A DNA stretch of 64,000 nt from Ecdyonurus torrentis. Lineage: Eukaryota > Arthropoda > Insecta > Ephemeroptera > Heptageniidae. Under the pieces are notes generated by a model. That model made no database searches, had not been told where the DNA came from, and was given only the letters and a program-made list of their open reading frames with translations. The DNA lies in the NCBI GenBank assembly GCA_949318235.1, contig OX439136.1, positions 4,925,172 through 4,989,171 on the forward strand, given 5' to 3'. This document shows, one piece after another, positions 13,870 to 26,234 of this stretch. Each line of letters opens with the position of its first letter. Within the stretch, counting starts at the first letter, position 1. Position numbers and translations under genes: made by a program.

Positions 13870-14145
13870 ATTATTAAACAACATACAAAAATATCTAAAA
13901 TAAATATTTAAAACTTTATATAACAAAGGAAGAGAGTAAAGTGTATAAAATTAGTAAATATTAGTAAAAATTACATGGACACATGATATTATACTTTAGA
14001 AAATTATTATATTTTAGAATATTATACAAAGTACTGTTATGTAATGGTAACAAAAGCATTAGAAAAGTTTTTCAAGCGTGTTGCTTTTGGTTGATGAAAC
14101 AAACATGATTCTGCACTTGGTAAGCGTTACTTTTAGTCACTTGGG

Positions 14146-14148
<3 letters not shown>

Positions 14149-14201
<53 letters not shown>
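14149..14201. repeat. (GA)n microsatellite
   Basis: About 52 bases of GA repeats on the plus strand; the overlapping minus-strand frame is a Ser/Leu artefact. Confidence 0.95.
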
Positions 14202-14204
<3 letters not shown>

Positions 14205-14657
14205 GAAAGTATACACACACACATATACGCAGTGATGCCTGTAGCTTTTAAGTTACAAAAGTTGACCAGTGTATAAAGTAACACCCTATCCCTTTAGGCA
14301 ATTAATCAAAACCTTTTCCATGCAACTTTTGTATAAAGTGACGTTAATTTTAACACATACGATCTTTATCACCAACACAAATAATATAAGACCTTTGCTA
14401 GCTTTAACGTCAACTCAAAGAAAAGTAAAAAAAAAAAAAAAAAAAAACTGTTATATTTGTATGTGTGTGTGTGTGTTGAAAGATAGCGTCTATCAATGTG
14501 ATTGAGTATGATTGGAAGCTTTTTTTTTTTTTTTTTTTCTTTTTTACTTCTTAATTTTTAGGAAAATATATTAAAATAAAATAAATCGTAAAATTTGATA
14601 TTACATCAAGAAAAATTATTATCTGCTATGGTAGAAATTTGGTCAAAAAATTACTCA

Positions 14658-14818
14658 CTGGACTAGTGAGCTGTGACGTCATAAACCCGCAGCTACTATT
14701 TTGTAAATGTAAAATAAATTAGAAATAAATGACTCTGTCCAAATCAACGTTGATATTTAGGTATAAGTTACGATATTAGACATGGTTTTTTGTATACAAT
14801 ATGTGTTCTACGCCTTAA
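14658..14818 (+). mobile_element. family B fragment (copy 2), right half
   Basis: Begins in the palindrome centre (GTGAGCTGTGACGTCATAAA) and continues through TAAATTAGAAATAAATGACT and TCAACGTTGATATTTAGG to the right end GTGTTCTACGCCTTAA. The left half is gone. Confidence 0.6.
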
Positions 14819-15135
14819 TCTTGAAAAAAAAAAAAAAAAAGTATTTGGTTCAAATTTAGAATTTTATAAAATTCTTATATATTATTTCTAAAATTCTTAA
14901 ATTAAATAAAAAATTTGCAAATGTCAGAGGATTATATAAGTGGGTGTATACCTTTTGTAGACACTAATGAGTAATAATCAAGCTCGTTATGAATTAATTA
15001 TAATTTTTTAGCATCTTTTGAATAAGAAAAAAAAACTTTTATTTCTTTACTACCTACCTAGTACACATGAATATAAAATAAAAAACAAGAAACAAAATCA
15101 ATGGTAGTAATTATTTAAAATAGAGATACTTTATG

Positions 15136-15140
<5 letters not shown>

Positions 15141-15212
<72 letters not shown>

Positions 15213-15271
15213 ATATATATATATATATATAAAATATATATACACACATATATATATATATATATATATAA
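15141..15271. repeat. compound (TA)n microsatellite
   Basis: Three TA blocks (about 15141-15209, 15214-15231 and 15248-15271) separated by TTTTA/AAAATA and a short CA stretch. Confidence 0.9.
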
Positions 15272-16638
15272 CAATTTTAAAAAATGTTCTTGAATTTCAA
15301 GATATCAATAAAAATTAATTTGGAAAAAACCCAATGAAATGTCCACTCACTAGTTTCTAGTTGGGTAGACATACAAAAAAAAAGTTGTCATTTCTTATTA
15401 TATATTTATCTGAAAATAAAAATCCGTACATATTGATTAAAGATAGTTCAAGTGTTCCATCGGTTGATTTAACTCTATAGCTTACAGGAGCATTCAATTG
15501 AAAATATATACGTAAATTTTACGTATTTTAAAAAATATGTGACCCGTAAACTATTTGTCAACAAAAATAATCAGTATATACAAAGAATTTTCTAGAAATT
15601 TATTTGAAAGCTGAAGTATATTTTTCTTAGGTTTTTCAAAATCTATATTAAAAAAATACGAGTATTATATTTAAAAAATTCAATATTTCAGTTTTTTTTT
15701 CTCCCAAGAATAAGATATATTTAAAGTAAAATTTGTGTAAAACTGAGTTGGGAAACCGTATTTTCCAATAAATTTGTTGATTTTATTATTATTATGCAAC
15801 AGAATCATTGAAAGAGAGAATTCTCATGGAATACTTTTCACAATAAAGTTACATGACAAAAGAAAAAAAAAAGTAAAATTAATTTGGCATAATTTAAGTG
15901 TTATATATACATACTAAAATTCATGTATAATTTTGTCACCTTTCATTTTATGCACGAAAAATCAAAGTTTAAAAAAAAATTAATTTTATTAAAGGATTGG
16001 AAAACCTTTTAAATAATTTTTAAAACAAATGTGAGTTCGTACGTTTTAGGTAAAATTAAATAAAGTTTCAACTATAACTTAACTTCACATCTTTATGCAT
16101 TCTTCGTGTCCCATAATTTACGAAAGAATTGACCTGAATTTGAAAAAAAAAAATGCAAAAATTGTCTGCAATATTAAAGAGATATAACAGATATAAAACT
16201 ATGATGACATTTTCAATTCTTAGAAATGTTCTGTTTATCCACAAATAAAAGCCATAATTATTTTCAACAAGCTAATAAAACTGAGGTAATTAAACTTATA
16301 AAATAATACTACTACAATTAAGAGCATGTTTACTTATAAGGGTATGGGTGCATATAAATATTTTTCTAATATGATTAAAATATGATTTTTCAGTTATTTT
16401 CGTGCAAAGTTTTTTATGTTTTATGGATTAAGTACGGTTTATTTGTAAATAAGTTAGTATACCTTACCATGAGAAGGAGAAAAATATACCTCATAGTTTT
16501 AACATGTAATAATAATAATAATAATATGGGGGATGTGAATTCTGTAGAGGTGATCTTTCTAGACTTAATCTAGTTTAATAATAATTTACTGCATCTCTTC
16601 ACTCACCCTATACGTTGAGAGGAGGGAGAGTGTAGAGG

Positions 16639-16642
<4 letters not shown>

Positions 16643-16692
<50 letters not shown>
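16643..16692. repeat. (GA)n microsatellite
   Basis: About 50 bases of GA repeats. Confidence 0.95.
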
Positions 16693-17087
16693 CAAGGAAG
16701 AGATTAAAAGAGAAATTAGACAGAGATATATAGGGTTAGGTAAAGAAAATCATCAGCAAACAAAGAGAACTTATCAAAGAACGTAAAATATAATGAACTT
16801 TAACGTACATTATAATATGAGAGGTACAATAATGAAAAAAAATGTCACTATTTTAGTATTGGAAAACACCACAAAAATAGTAAAAACATAAAATAAAAAA
16901 AATTTAATATAATAAAATTAACATATTAAACGTTATTTTTAAGTTAAGGCTACTGTAAATCATACTTTACTTCGTTTTGTTGTTTTTTGCGGTCATGTTT
17001 GTTTTTATTTGATTATTATTATGTTATAATTGAATTGTTATGCAAATTGATGCTTCCCTTATATACTGCCTCCAAAATTAACATTCA

Positions 17088-17153
17088 TCTCTCTCTCTCT
17101 CTCTCTCTCTCTCCATCTCTCTCTCTCTCTCCCTCTCCCTCTCTCTCTCTCTC
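17088..17153. repeat. (CT)n microsatellite, interrupted
   Basis: CT repeats with a few CCAT and CCCT interruptions. Confidence 0.9.
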
Positions 17154-17800
17154 AATATGTTAAGAAATCAGATTTTTTTATCTTTGTTCAAATGATGTCA
17201 CACAAAAATTTGAATATAACAAGAGCTAAAAAATTATGTAATAAATTGTGAAATGAGCGATTCAAGAGAGAGATAGAGCGACAGAAAACGAGTTATAGAG
17301 ACAGAGAGATGCTACCTAAGGACACTTAAAACAGTACAGAGAGAGAGAGAGAGAGAGCTAGGAATAAATTTATAATAAGTTAAGAGCAAGAGAGTACACG
17401 TAATATTATATAAGGTGTAACCAGGTGATATTCATGCATATAGCTTACGGCAAGGTGTGTTAGTTATATTATATATATACGTATAAATGTATATAGGAAT
17501 TATAATTTCAAAACTTTCCACTTGCATATTATCCAACTCAATAAGGTTAATAATATTGCTTAACTTTTAAATGAATTTATGTCAAAGTTTAATAAGAACC
17601 AGTTAAAGTTAAACTTTTCAGTTGTATGTACTTTTTATACTTAAATTTTATTACTTTTATGTGATGATATATTCATTATAATTATTATTCTTATATTCAA
17701 ATAATGGAAAACTTATGTTTATTTTAAAGAACAGACTCAGAGGAAAAATTATATGAACTGTAAAATTATAATAATGTAATTAAACATTGAGTTACTGTCT

Positions 17801-17806
17801 CTCTCT

Positions 17807-17875
<69 letters not shown>
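17801..17875. repeat. (CT)n microsatellite
   Basis: About 75 bases of CT repeats; frames on both strands (Ser/Leu, Arg/Glu) are artefacts. Confidence 0.95.
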
Positions 17876-17878
<3 letters not shown>

Positions 17879-18030
17879 AAATGGCATTAATTGGTTGATA
17901 TATATCTTTGATCGTAGTTCTAATAGACCAAAAATTCTTGAATATGTAATACGTATTGTAAAAACGATTGTAATACTATATTTTACCATTCATTTTTATC
18001 ACATTTTAATCAATTTCTTTCAAGTTATAT

Positions 18031-18370
18031 TTAAAGGAACCGTCCAGACCATATAACATGTCTTTTTAATTCATTAAACACACACACATACACAAAAAAA
18101 AAGGATTTTCAAAAATACAATTATTTTGTCCAAGAACTTAATTTTGATGCCCTTAACATAGAATCAAATTTTCAGCTTACGCAACCCGCACAACTTTTTC
18201 TATTGAATGTGAACAATCCTGACGTCAGAAATGTTCCAAATTTGTACATTTTGCCTACTTTACATTTGCGGGGTTACATTTGAGTAATAGTAAAAATTAA
18301 AAATGCTTATGGGTCCCATCTTGTGTTTAATGAATTAAAAAAGCATGTTGTTAATGGACGGTTACTTTAA
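18031..18370 (+). mobile_element. TTAA-type MITE, family A copy 3 (diverged subfamily)
   Basis: Ends are TTAAAGGAACCGTCCAGACC and TGGACGGTTACTTTAA, an inverted repeat with TTAA. The interior keeps family A order (GCAACCCGCACAACTTTTTC, CTGACGTCAGAAATG, GGGGTTACATTTGAG, GGGTCCCATCTTGTG) but differs more than other copies, so it is probably a distinct subfamily with its own terminal sequence. Confidence 0.75.
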
Positions 18371-18503
18371 GGAGCATGAACTAAATTACAACAAAAGTAT
18401 AATTATTACAATCTGGAATCAGTACTTTGAAATATAAATAATGATACTTTAGGGAAATTTGTTATTTATTTGTAATATATAGTTAAATTATTACATCTTT
18501 GCA

Positions 18504-18720
18504 CAGAAATAAAAAATTAAGTAATTTAAGCTGTATTTATGTCATTATATAGCATAAATAAACCTAAATTAAAATAACATAATTATGCTGTACAACATAA
18601 TATTTATGCTATATGTATGTATAGTTATTATAAAATATAGCATAAATTATATTGTATTGAATAAATTTTACTGAAAATTAGCTACCATATTTATTACGTA
18701 TTTATTTTTATCCGAGTGAC
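18504..18720 (+). repeat. MITE-like repeat, family F copy 4
   Basis: Shows AAGCTGTATTTATGTCATTA, TTATGCTGTACAACATAATA and a right end TTACGTATTTATTTTTATCC, matching copy 1 in order. Confidence 0.5.
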
Positions 18721-20057
<1,337 letters not shown>

Positions 20058-20234
20058 AAAAATTTCATTTTTGTCTTACCTTCTGTAAAACAACTGGGCT
20101 TTCACTCGCTGCTTAATTTGATGATAAAAATAACACACAACACCAAAACTTGTCACTATATAAATTAATAAAATACTCAATTCACAGTTTTTAAAAATCT
20201 ATATACATAGCTATGTTATATTCACACACAATTG

Positions 20235-20289
20235 TAACGTTTTCGAGGGCGTATATAAAACTATATACTTGTCTGCCTCTCTTCATCAG
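20235..20289 (-). ncRNA. hammerhead-ribozyme-like motif, minus copy
   Basis: Mirror image of the motif at 22063-22117. Read on the minus strand, CTGATGA is at 20289-20283 and GAAA at 20244-20241, followed by the self-complementary AACGTT and an A. It starts two bases after the stop codon of the upstream frame. See the plus copy for the fold. Confidence 0.45.
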
Positions 20290-20290
20290 C

Positions 20291-21364
20291 TTACTGACTC
20301 TTGCTCACGAGGCGAGCCGACCTCCGCAATGGGGGGTGTGGCTCGTTCTCGTCAGGTGGTTTATTATTATTTACATTTTCACCTGTACGGTCACGTGGTA
20401 CACTTTTCTTAAAAGAATCTATGAGTGGAATCCAAATAGGTGGTAATTCAAAACTGGGCTGACTGATTGTTTCATTTTTTCTTCTTGCCATTTCTATTGA
20501 TTCTAATATTTTTCTTTTTTTATAGTGACTCTCTCTTCCTATTACTTTTGTTTTTTCCCATAGAATTTGATGATTACTTTCCAGCGCATGATCTACTAGT
20601 TTTGAATATCCTGTATCTCTTTTTTCTATTTTTTGCCTGTGTTCATTCACCCTGATCTCTAATGGTCGACCTGTTTCTCCGATATATTCTTTCTCACAAA
20701 CACAGGGAATAGAATATACTACATCTTTATTCATATTTTTCTTCATGTCTGGTTTTGTACGTGCTAAACTTGATTTTAATGTTTCTTTTGAAGAACAAAC
20801 AATACGAAGATTGACTCCTTTACCTATACGTTGTATTTTTTCACTCAAACCTTGTATATAGGGGATGCAGATAGTTGCGTCTGGTTTCTTTTCTTCTGTT
20901 TTGTTTTTTTCTGTGCGGTTTTTATTTTTTATTTTAGCAACAACATGTAATGGATAGTCATTTTCTCTTAAAATCTCTTCTATTTTATTAATTTCTTCAT
21001 TTCTTACGTTGTTATCATTGCAGTGCGTTTTTGCCCTATGTAACAATGTAGCTGCTATACCTGTTTTTGTTGAGTGTGGATGATTTGAGTTAAAATTCAG
21101 ATATCTTCCACTGTCTGTCACTTTTCTATAGACTGAAGTTGTAATTTTGTTTTCTTTAGATCTTTTTACACGTACATCTAGGAACGGCAATTCACCTTCT
21201 TTTTCATACTCAATCGTGAATTTTATTGTCTCTGCCTGATTATTCATATGTTCTAAGAACGATTCAACTGGGGACTCATTTTGTGGCCATACTATGAAAG
21301 TATCGTCCACGTATCTTTTATATACCACTGGCTTTGGTGTATAACATTTTATCGTTATAAACTT
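20291..21364 (-). CDS. Penelope-like polyprotein, 5'-truncated (RT end plus GIY-YIG endonuclease)
   Basis: C-terminal part of a Penelope-like polyprotein: reverse transcriptase fused to a GIY-YIG endonuclease that nicks the target DNA. The frame is open from the inversion junction at 21364 and has no credible start of its own; counting from the valine (GTG) at 21328 it runs 345 residues. The RT active-site motif YKRYVDDTF is at residues 3-11, followed by ELPFLDV (about 47-53), which sits after the palm in this family. The endonuclease domain is at about 203-282: VVYSIPC, then YIGETGR, an arginine in EIRVNEHR and the late glutamate in KRKILES. The tail is basic and ends LRRSARLVSKSQ. Most of the RT is missing, so this copy cannot be autonomous. 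Family assignment is strong from the order of YVDD and GIY-YIG motifs. Confidence 0.85.
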   Translation of the reverse strand, partial: KFITIKCYTPKPVVYKRYVDDTFIVWPQNESPVESFLEHMNNQAETIKFTIEYEKEGELPFLDVRVKRSKENKITTSVYRKVTDSGRYLNFNSNHPHSTKTGIAATLLHRAKTHCNDNNVRNEEINKIEEILRENDYPLHVVAKIKNKNRTEKNKTEEKKPDATICIPYIQGLSEKIQRIGKGVNLRIVCSSKETLKSSLARTKPDMKKNMNKDVVYSIPCVCEKEYIGETGRPLEIRVNEHRQKIEKRDTGYSKLVDHALESNHQILWEKTKVIGRESHYKKRKILESIEMARRKNETISQPSFELPPIWIPLIDSFKKSVPRDRTGENVNNNKPPDENEPHPPLRRSARLVSKSQ

Positions 21365-21365
21365 T
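21365..21365. other. head-to-head inversion junction
   Basis: Between 21364 and 21365 the minus copy, carrying more of the RT, meets the plus copy, which starts in the linker between RT and endonuclease. The plus copy starts at TAAAATAGAAGAG; the matching bases in the minus copy are at 20987 and below. There is no spacer between the copies. Confidence 0.8.
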
Positions 21366-22061
21366 AAAATAGAAGAGATTTTAAGAGAAAATGACTATCC
21401 ATTACATGTTGTTGCTAAAATAAAAAATAAAAACCGCACAGAAAAAAACAAAACAGAAGAAAAGAAACCAGACGCAACTATCTGCATCCCCTATATACAA
21501 GGTTTGAGTGAAAAAATACAACGTATAGGTAAAGGAGTCAATCTTCGTATTGTTTGTTCTTCAAAAGAAACATTAAAATCAAGTTTAGCACGTACAAAAC
21601 CAGACATGAAGAAAAATATGAATAAAGATGTAGTATATTCTATTCCCTGTGTTTGTGAGAAAGAATATATCGGAGAAACAGGTCGACCATTAGAGATCAG
21701 GGTGAATGAACACAGGCAAAAAATAGAAAAAAGAGATACAGGATATTCAAAACTAGTAGATCATGCGCTGGAAAGTAATCATCAAATTCTATGGGAAAAA
21801 ACAAAAGTAATAGGAAGAGAGAGTCACTATAAAAAAAGAAAAATATTAGAATCAATAGAAATGGCAAGAAGAAAAAATGAAACAATCAGTCAGCCCAGTT
21901 TTGAATTACCACCTATTTGGATTCCACTCATAGATTCTTTTAAGAAAAGTGTACCACGTGACCGTACAGGTGAAAATGTAAATAATAATAAACCACCTGA
22001 CGAGAACGAGCCACACCCCCCATTGCGGAGGTCGGCTCGCCTCGTGAGCAAGAGTCAGTAA
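21366..22061 (+). CDS. Penelope-like GIY-YIG endonuclease fragment, 5'-truncated
   Basis: Open frame of 231 residues from the inversion junction to the TAA at 22059-22061. It starts KIEEILRENDYPLHVV and has no RT motif. From LSEKIQRIGKG onward it matches the last 184 residues of the minus-strand frame exactly. All GIY-YIG landmarks are present: VVYSIPC, YIGETGR, EIRVNEHR and the glutamate in KRKILES. Identity of the two copies, also in non-coding flanks, suggests very recent duplication or gene conversion between arms. It lacks a polymerase and a plausible initiation site, so it is a retroelement remnant rather than a host gene. Confidence 0.8.
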   Translation, partial: KIEEILRENDYPLHVVAKIKNKNRTEKNKTEEKKPDATICIPYIQGLSEKIQRIGKGVNLRIVCSSKETLKSSLARTKPDMKKNMNKDVVYSIPCVCEKEYIGETGRPLEIRVNEHRQKIEKRDTGYSKLVDHALESNHQILWEKTKVIGRESHYKKRKILESIEMARRKNETISQPSFELPPIWIPLIDSFKKSVPRDRTGENVNNNKPPDENEPHPPLRRSARLVSKSQ

Positions 22062-22062
22062 G

Positions 22063-22117
22063 CTGATGAAGAGAGGCAGACAAGTATATAGTTTTATATA
22101 CGCCCTCGAAAACGTTA
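22063..22117 (+). ncRNA. hammerhead-ribozyme-like motif, plus copy
   Basis: CTGATGA at 22063-22069 and GAAA at 22108-22111 are the two conserved core strands of a hammerhead. Between them, GAG-A-GGC (22071-22077) can pair with GCCCTC (22102-22107) as six base pairs with one bulged A, giving stem II. After GAA, the palindrome AACGTT (22111-22116) could form a very short stem III or pair between two molecules, followed by A at 22117 as the expected cleavage position. One extra A (22070) separates the core from stem II, and stem I pairing is weak, so activity is uncertain. Minimal hammerheads are known in Penelope-like elements, which supports the reading. Confidence 0.45.
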
Positions 22118-22330
22118 CAATTGTGTGTGAATATAACATAGCTATGTATATAGATTTTTAAAAACTGTGAATTGAGTATTTTATTAATTTATATAGTGAC
22201 AAGTTTTGGTGTTGTGTGTTATTTTTATCATCAAATTAAGCAGCGAGTGAAAGCCCAGTTGTTTTACAGAAGGTAAGACAAAAATGAAATTTTTATCATC
22301 ATGTCACCTCGCTCGATATTCAAATTTTCA

Positions 22331-22333
<3 letters not shown>

Positions 22334-22401
<68 letters not shown>
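22334..22401. repeat. (TA)n microsatellite
   Basis: About 67 bases of TA repeats, 36 bases downstream of the plus-strand Penelope-like copy. Confidence 0.95.
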
Positions 22402-22423
22402 CTAAATAATAAAATGAAAACTG

Positions 22424-22699
22424 ATGGACGAATTTATTGTCAACTACATCACTGATTCAGAAAATCTGGCCGCAGCGATTAAATTAATAAAAGGGCATAT
22501 TATTACTGAATTTAACCGTATTATTTTAAATGAACCACTCGTCAATTTCTGGTTACCTATAATTCCCAATCATGTCAAACAATATGAAATATATTCATTT
22601 TTTAAACTAAACAATCAGTTTAAAATTACTTGCTTGATAATTTATTTTACAAGTGTTTTAGACTATCTACCATCAAATATAGTAAAATTACAGCTATAA
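22424..22699 (+). CDS. possible coding fragment, unrecognised
   Basis: A 91-residue frame beginning MDEFIVNYITDSENLAA just after the (TA)n array. In the first two thirds the codons are varied, with more G/C at third positions than the background (for example GTC AAC TAC ATC and CTG GCC GCA GCG), which hints at real coding sequence; the last third becomes AT-rich and low in complexity. I do not recognise a domain. It could be a remnant of a transposon frame or a host exon whose true 3' boundary lies before about 22620. Evidence is composition only. Confidence 0.25.
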   Translation: MDEFIVNYITDSENLAAAIKLIKGHIITEFNRIILNEPLVNFWLPIIPNHVKQYEIYSFFKLNNQFKITCLIIYFTSVLDYLPSNIVKLQL

Positions 22700-22756
22700 T
22701 TTATCCATATTTATATCGCTATAATTGAAGAATTGAATGATCTCGCTATATTTCAA

Positions 22757-22876
22757 TTAAAGCCCCTGTCAACTTACTTTTTTATCATTTAGATAACTAG
22801 ATTGATAATTATTATATACCTTATTATCCATGAGACACCCCCACGTTGATTTTGTATTTATTTTTAATTTTTTCTT
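22757..22876 (+). mobile_element. family G fragment (copy 1), left half
   Basis: Begins TTAAAGCCCCTGTCAACTTA and continues through TAGATTGATAATTATTATAT and CACGTTGATTTTG, like the left half of family G copy 2. The right half is absent. Confidence 0.6.
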
Positions 22877-23905
22877 CTAGTTTTTATATATTTAGTTTAC
22901 TATTTTTACTAATACAAAATTAGTACATATTTTAGTATCAACAGAGTTACAATAAGTTCTATAGAGGGGGAAAAAATACACGTTTAATTGTGTTTATAAA
23001 ACACAATATTTCATTGAGTTTATTGTTCTACTTTTTTTTCATTGTTATTTTTTTATTTATTTGCGACAGCTTGAGGTAACGTAATCAATTAAATGCTCGC
23101 GGGTAATTATCACAGCGAACTCTAATTTCCTCCTCTTTTATCATTGCACGACCATTCTTTAATCAATTTTTAAGGCAATTAAAAATTTATATGAAGCTCA
23201 CTAGTAATTTTTTCACCTGTTTTTAACATTTTTTTATAACATTTTTATCCATGGTTACAATTTTACTGTTCATTTAAAAAACAAACAAATATGCATAAAT
23301 ATGAGCAAGCAAATTATAAATTTTGTTTAAATCAAAGTTAAAAAAATAATGATAAGATAAAAAAAAATAATAAAGTCAAATGGTTCTTAATTTTTAAGTG
23401 TAAAATTTTTTTTTATTAACTTTATTATAAATTACGAGATTTTTTGAAAAAGAAAAAAAAAAGTCATTCAAATAACACGTTATTCTTATGTACGGAAACA
23501 ATAATAAAAACTCCTACAAGTGTACTAATTGAATTATATAAAATTTTGAAAGGGAGAAATTTTTAATTAGATGAAATTTAATTAAAAATTTTATATACAC
23601 ATTTAATGAGTTTAAAAATGTGAAAATTGCATTTTTTAAATATTTGTTTGTAAAGTTGTGCCGTAATTAATTTTTGTTTAAATTTTATAAATAATTGTTT
23701 GCTCCTTAATTAGTGTTTCTTTTTCATGATTTTCATTTTTTTTTTCATTAAATTTAATTTGTCAGTACAAATTTTTTCATAAATAATAAACTGTATTTTC
23801 AAAAGTAGGGTAATACGATACTACTATATTATGCTTATAAAATCTTATCATCGTTTTTAAATTGTACCCATATTTTGCTTTAGTATTAAATTTATAAAGT
23901 ATTAT
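22877..23905. other. AT-rich spacer
   Basis: No shared repeat or coding frame is recognised. Confidence 0.5.
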
Positions 23906-24176
23906 ACGTATATAAATAATATGTTTGTCTCAACGTCATAACAGTGATAAAAAAATGTCACCTTATGCAACCCACATAACATATTCATACTAATTTTTGC
24001 ATTTTTCTGACATCAGAAACAGGAATAGTCACGCACACAAATAGCATATTATTTTAAAGTATTTTCACGCTATTTTGTGGGTTACATTCTGGTAGAATTG
24101 TCATCAGTTTTGGAGATACTATTTTGTGTTTGATCATTAAAAATAACTTGTTGTTTTATGCAGTCTATGGCTTTAA
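23906..24176 (+). mobile_element. TTAA-type MITE, family A copy 4a (5' part lost)
   Basis: Starts inside the family near GTTTGTCTCAACGTCATAAC and runs through TTATGCAACCCACATAACAT and TTGTGGGTTACATTCTGG to the end CAGTCTATGGCTTTAA. It shares the terminal TTAA (24173-24176) with an inverted copy. Confidence 0.75.
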
Positions 24177-24441
24177 AGCCATAGACCACATAAAACAACT
24201 TGTGCTTTTTAATGATTAAACACGAAATGGGATCTTCAAAACTGTTGACAATTTTTACCAGAAGGTTAATGTAGCCCCACGAGAGAGCGTGAAAAAACTT
24301 TAAAGTATGCAATTTAAGTGATTATTCATGTTTATGACGTCAGAAACATGCAAAAATTAGTATGAAAATGTTGTGCTGGTTGCATAAATCGTCATTTCTG
24401 ATCACTGCTACGGAGCTACAGTTGGGTTTTGAGACAAAACC
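24173..24441 (-). mobile_element. TTAA-type MITE, family A copy 4b (inverted)
   Basis: Starts TTAAAGCCATAGACCACATA and reads family A in reverse: GTAGCCCCACGAGAGAGCGT, ATGACGTCAGAAACATGC, GTTGGGTTTTGAGACAAAAC. With copy 4a it forms a tail-to-tail palindrome centred on the shared TTTAAA. Confidence 0.75.
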
Positions 24442-24834
24442 GTAAAACAGTTCGTAAAACAAGACAGGGATAAAGAATAACATTGCAAATTTTTCACAAG
24501 GTTATGAATGGTAAAATATATCATCATAATCACCCTGCAATCGGTATACCTATAGGAAATTCATAGACTTTATACAGTTTTTTTCTTCTTAACTATTATA
24601 TATATTTTTTTAAAAAAATGAGAGATTATACAAAATTTTGATTAAGATAAATAATTCTCTGCCATTATAATGCATAAAAAAGTATATTGTTCTAAAAAAA
24701 CTGATTAAATTTATGCAAATATAAATCTGCACAAAGAAAGATGAAATTGTTATTTTATTATTAAAATTTGTGAAGATTTTTTTGTTTGTATTTCTCGTTT
24801 CTCGTGAATATAAGAGACAGAGATGGTGCAAAAT

Positions 24835-24835
<1 letters not shown>

Positions 24836-24923
<88 letters not shown>
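24836..24923. repeat. (GA)n microsatellite
   Basis: About 86 bases of GA repeats. Confidence 0.95.
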
Positions 24924-24926
<3 letters not shown>

Positions 24927-25022
24927 CATAGACGGTTAATGAAAAGCCAACTGGTTTCTAGTTATTTTAGCCTGTGGCTTACTGCACATATACACACCGC
25001 CACCTCGTGCATAATTAATCAA

Positions 25023-25024
<2 letters not shown>

Positions 25025-25077
<53 letters not shown>
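25025..25077. repeat. (CT)n microsatellite
   Basis: About 52 bases of CT repeats. Confidence 0.95.
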
Positions 25078-25078
<1 letters not shown>

Positions 25079-26234
25079 GTGGCCATCAACATTAAATATG
25101 TAACATATTATACACGTCTGTATAAAATCACAGTTATATCATATATGAATGGAAAACATTGCTTTTTTTTCCTTTGGTGATATGTTTTATAATATAAAAG
25201 AATATCATACACTGACAAAAAAATATCACACTGAAAAATAAGTAAACTTTCCCGAAAGAAATAAAAACTCGTGAGTTATGTTGGTTTAACTATAGTATAA
25301 TAATACTGACATATCATATGACCAAAGTTCATGTAATTGGGTTGAAAAATACCTTTATGCGTCTTAAAATCTTAAATAAAGACATTTTTTTGCCACTATA
25401 TAAGAAATAAAGTCCCGCTGCAATATTTCACTTTAGTTTACCATATTTAATTCAATAGAGCATTGATCGACCAGTAACAAAATAGTATTTTGTAGGATTG
25501 AATAATTCTGAATTTTCTTCTCTTTCATGCTTTTGCTAATAAGAAATGTATCTATTGAGATGATCAAATAAGATATAGAAATCCCATTTTACGTGGACCT
25601 TTAAAACGTAATTACTCAAAGAAATTCTAAGAATACGCATTGAAAATATAAAAAAAAAATGCATAATATGAATAATAATATTTTAAATCATAAAAGCGAA
25701 GGAAAGTTTTAATCTCGTTTATTTTTTTTCCTTCTCATACTTGATTGTTATCTTTGCGTATTTAAAGTGCAAAAATTCTTATGTTCATTTTAGCTATATA
25801 GCCTTTTTACTTGAAAAGTAATTTTATTGTTATGAAATATTAACTATATATTGTTATGGATCAGTGAAATAACGATCTGCTAATAAAAATGTAATCATAA
25901 TCTCTAGAGACCTCTTTAACATTGGCATGACTAAGAGAAACCCACGCAGCTTTGAAAACAAAATTATGGCGTTTTCATTTTTTTTTTTTTTTTTCGTTAT
26001 TTATTATTATTATTTTAGCTTTATAAAGCTTAATGCTGAATTCAATAGTTTTTTCAAGAGTTTATAACCCTGAAATTTTTATCCGAAATCTATTACAATA
26101 AGCTTTAAGAAAATGTTAGGTCATTTTATTGGAGTAGACATAAAAAATATAATATATATTGGTCCCATCACAACTTCCCTTTAAAAATATTATACTAATA
26201 GTTTTCACACTTGAAAGTAATATTTAAATACATA

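Larger units (their letters stand above)
14819..18030. other. AT-rich spacer with microsatellites
   Basis: Contains compound (TA)n at 15141-15271, an (ATA)n run near 16507-16526, (GA)n at 16643-16692, (CT)n at 17088-17153, shorter (GA)n near 17337-17357 and (CT)n at 17801-17875. I see no coding frame with believable composition and no repeat family shared with the rest of the window. Confidence 0.55.
24442..26234. other. AT-rich spacer with microsatellites
   Basis: Contains (GA)n at 24836-24923 and (CT)n at 25025-25077, about 100 bases apart and in opposite strand sense, so the two arrays are complementary and could pair. No gene is supported. Confidence 0.55.

Noticed and set aside
17787..18056. 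Ser/Leu and Arg/Glu frames on both strands
   Set aside because: They arise from (CT)n; likewise at 14072, 50439 and 61862.
21697..22139. Frames antisense to the Penelope-like endonuclease (also at 20213-20655)
   Set aside because: Shadows of the endonuclease frame, duplicated because the arms are identical.
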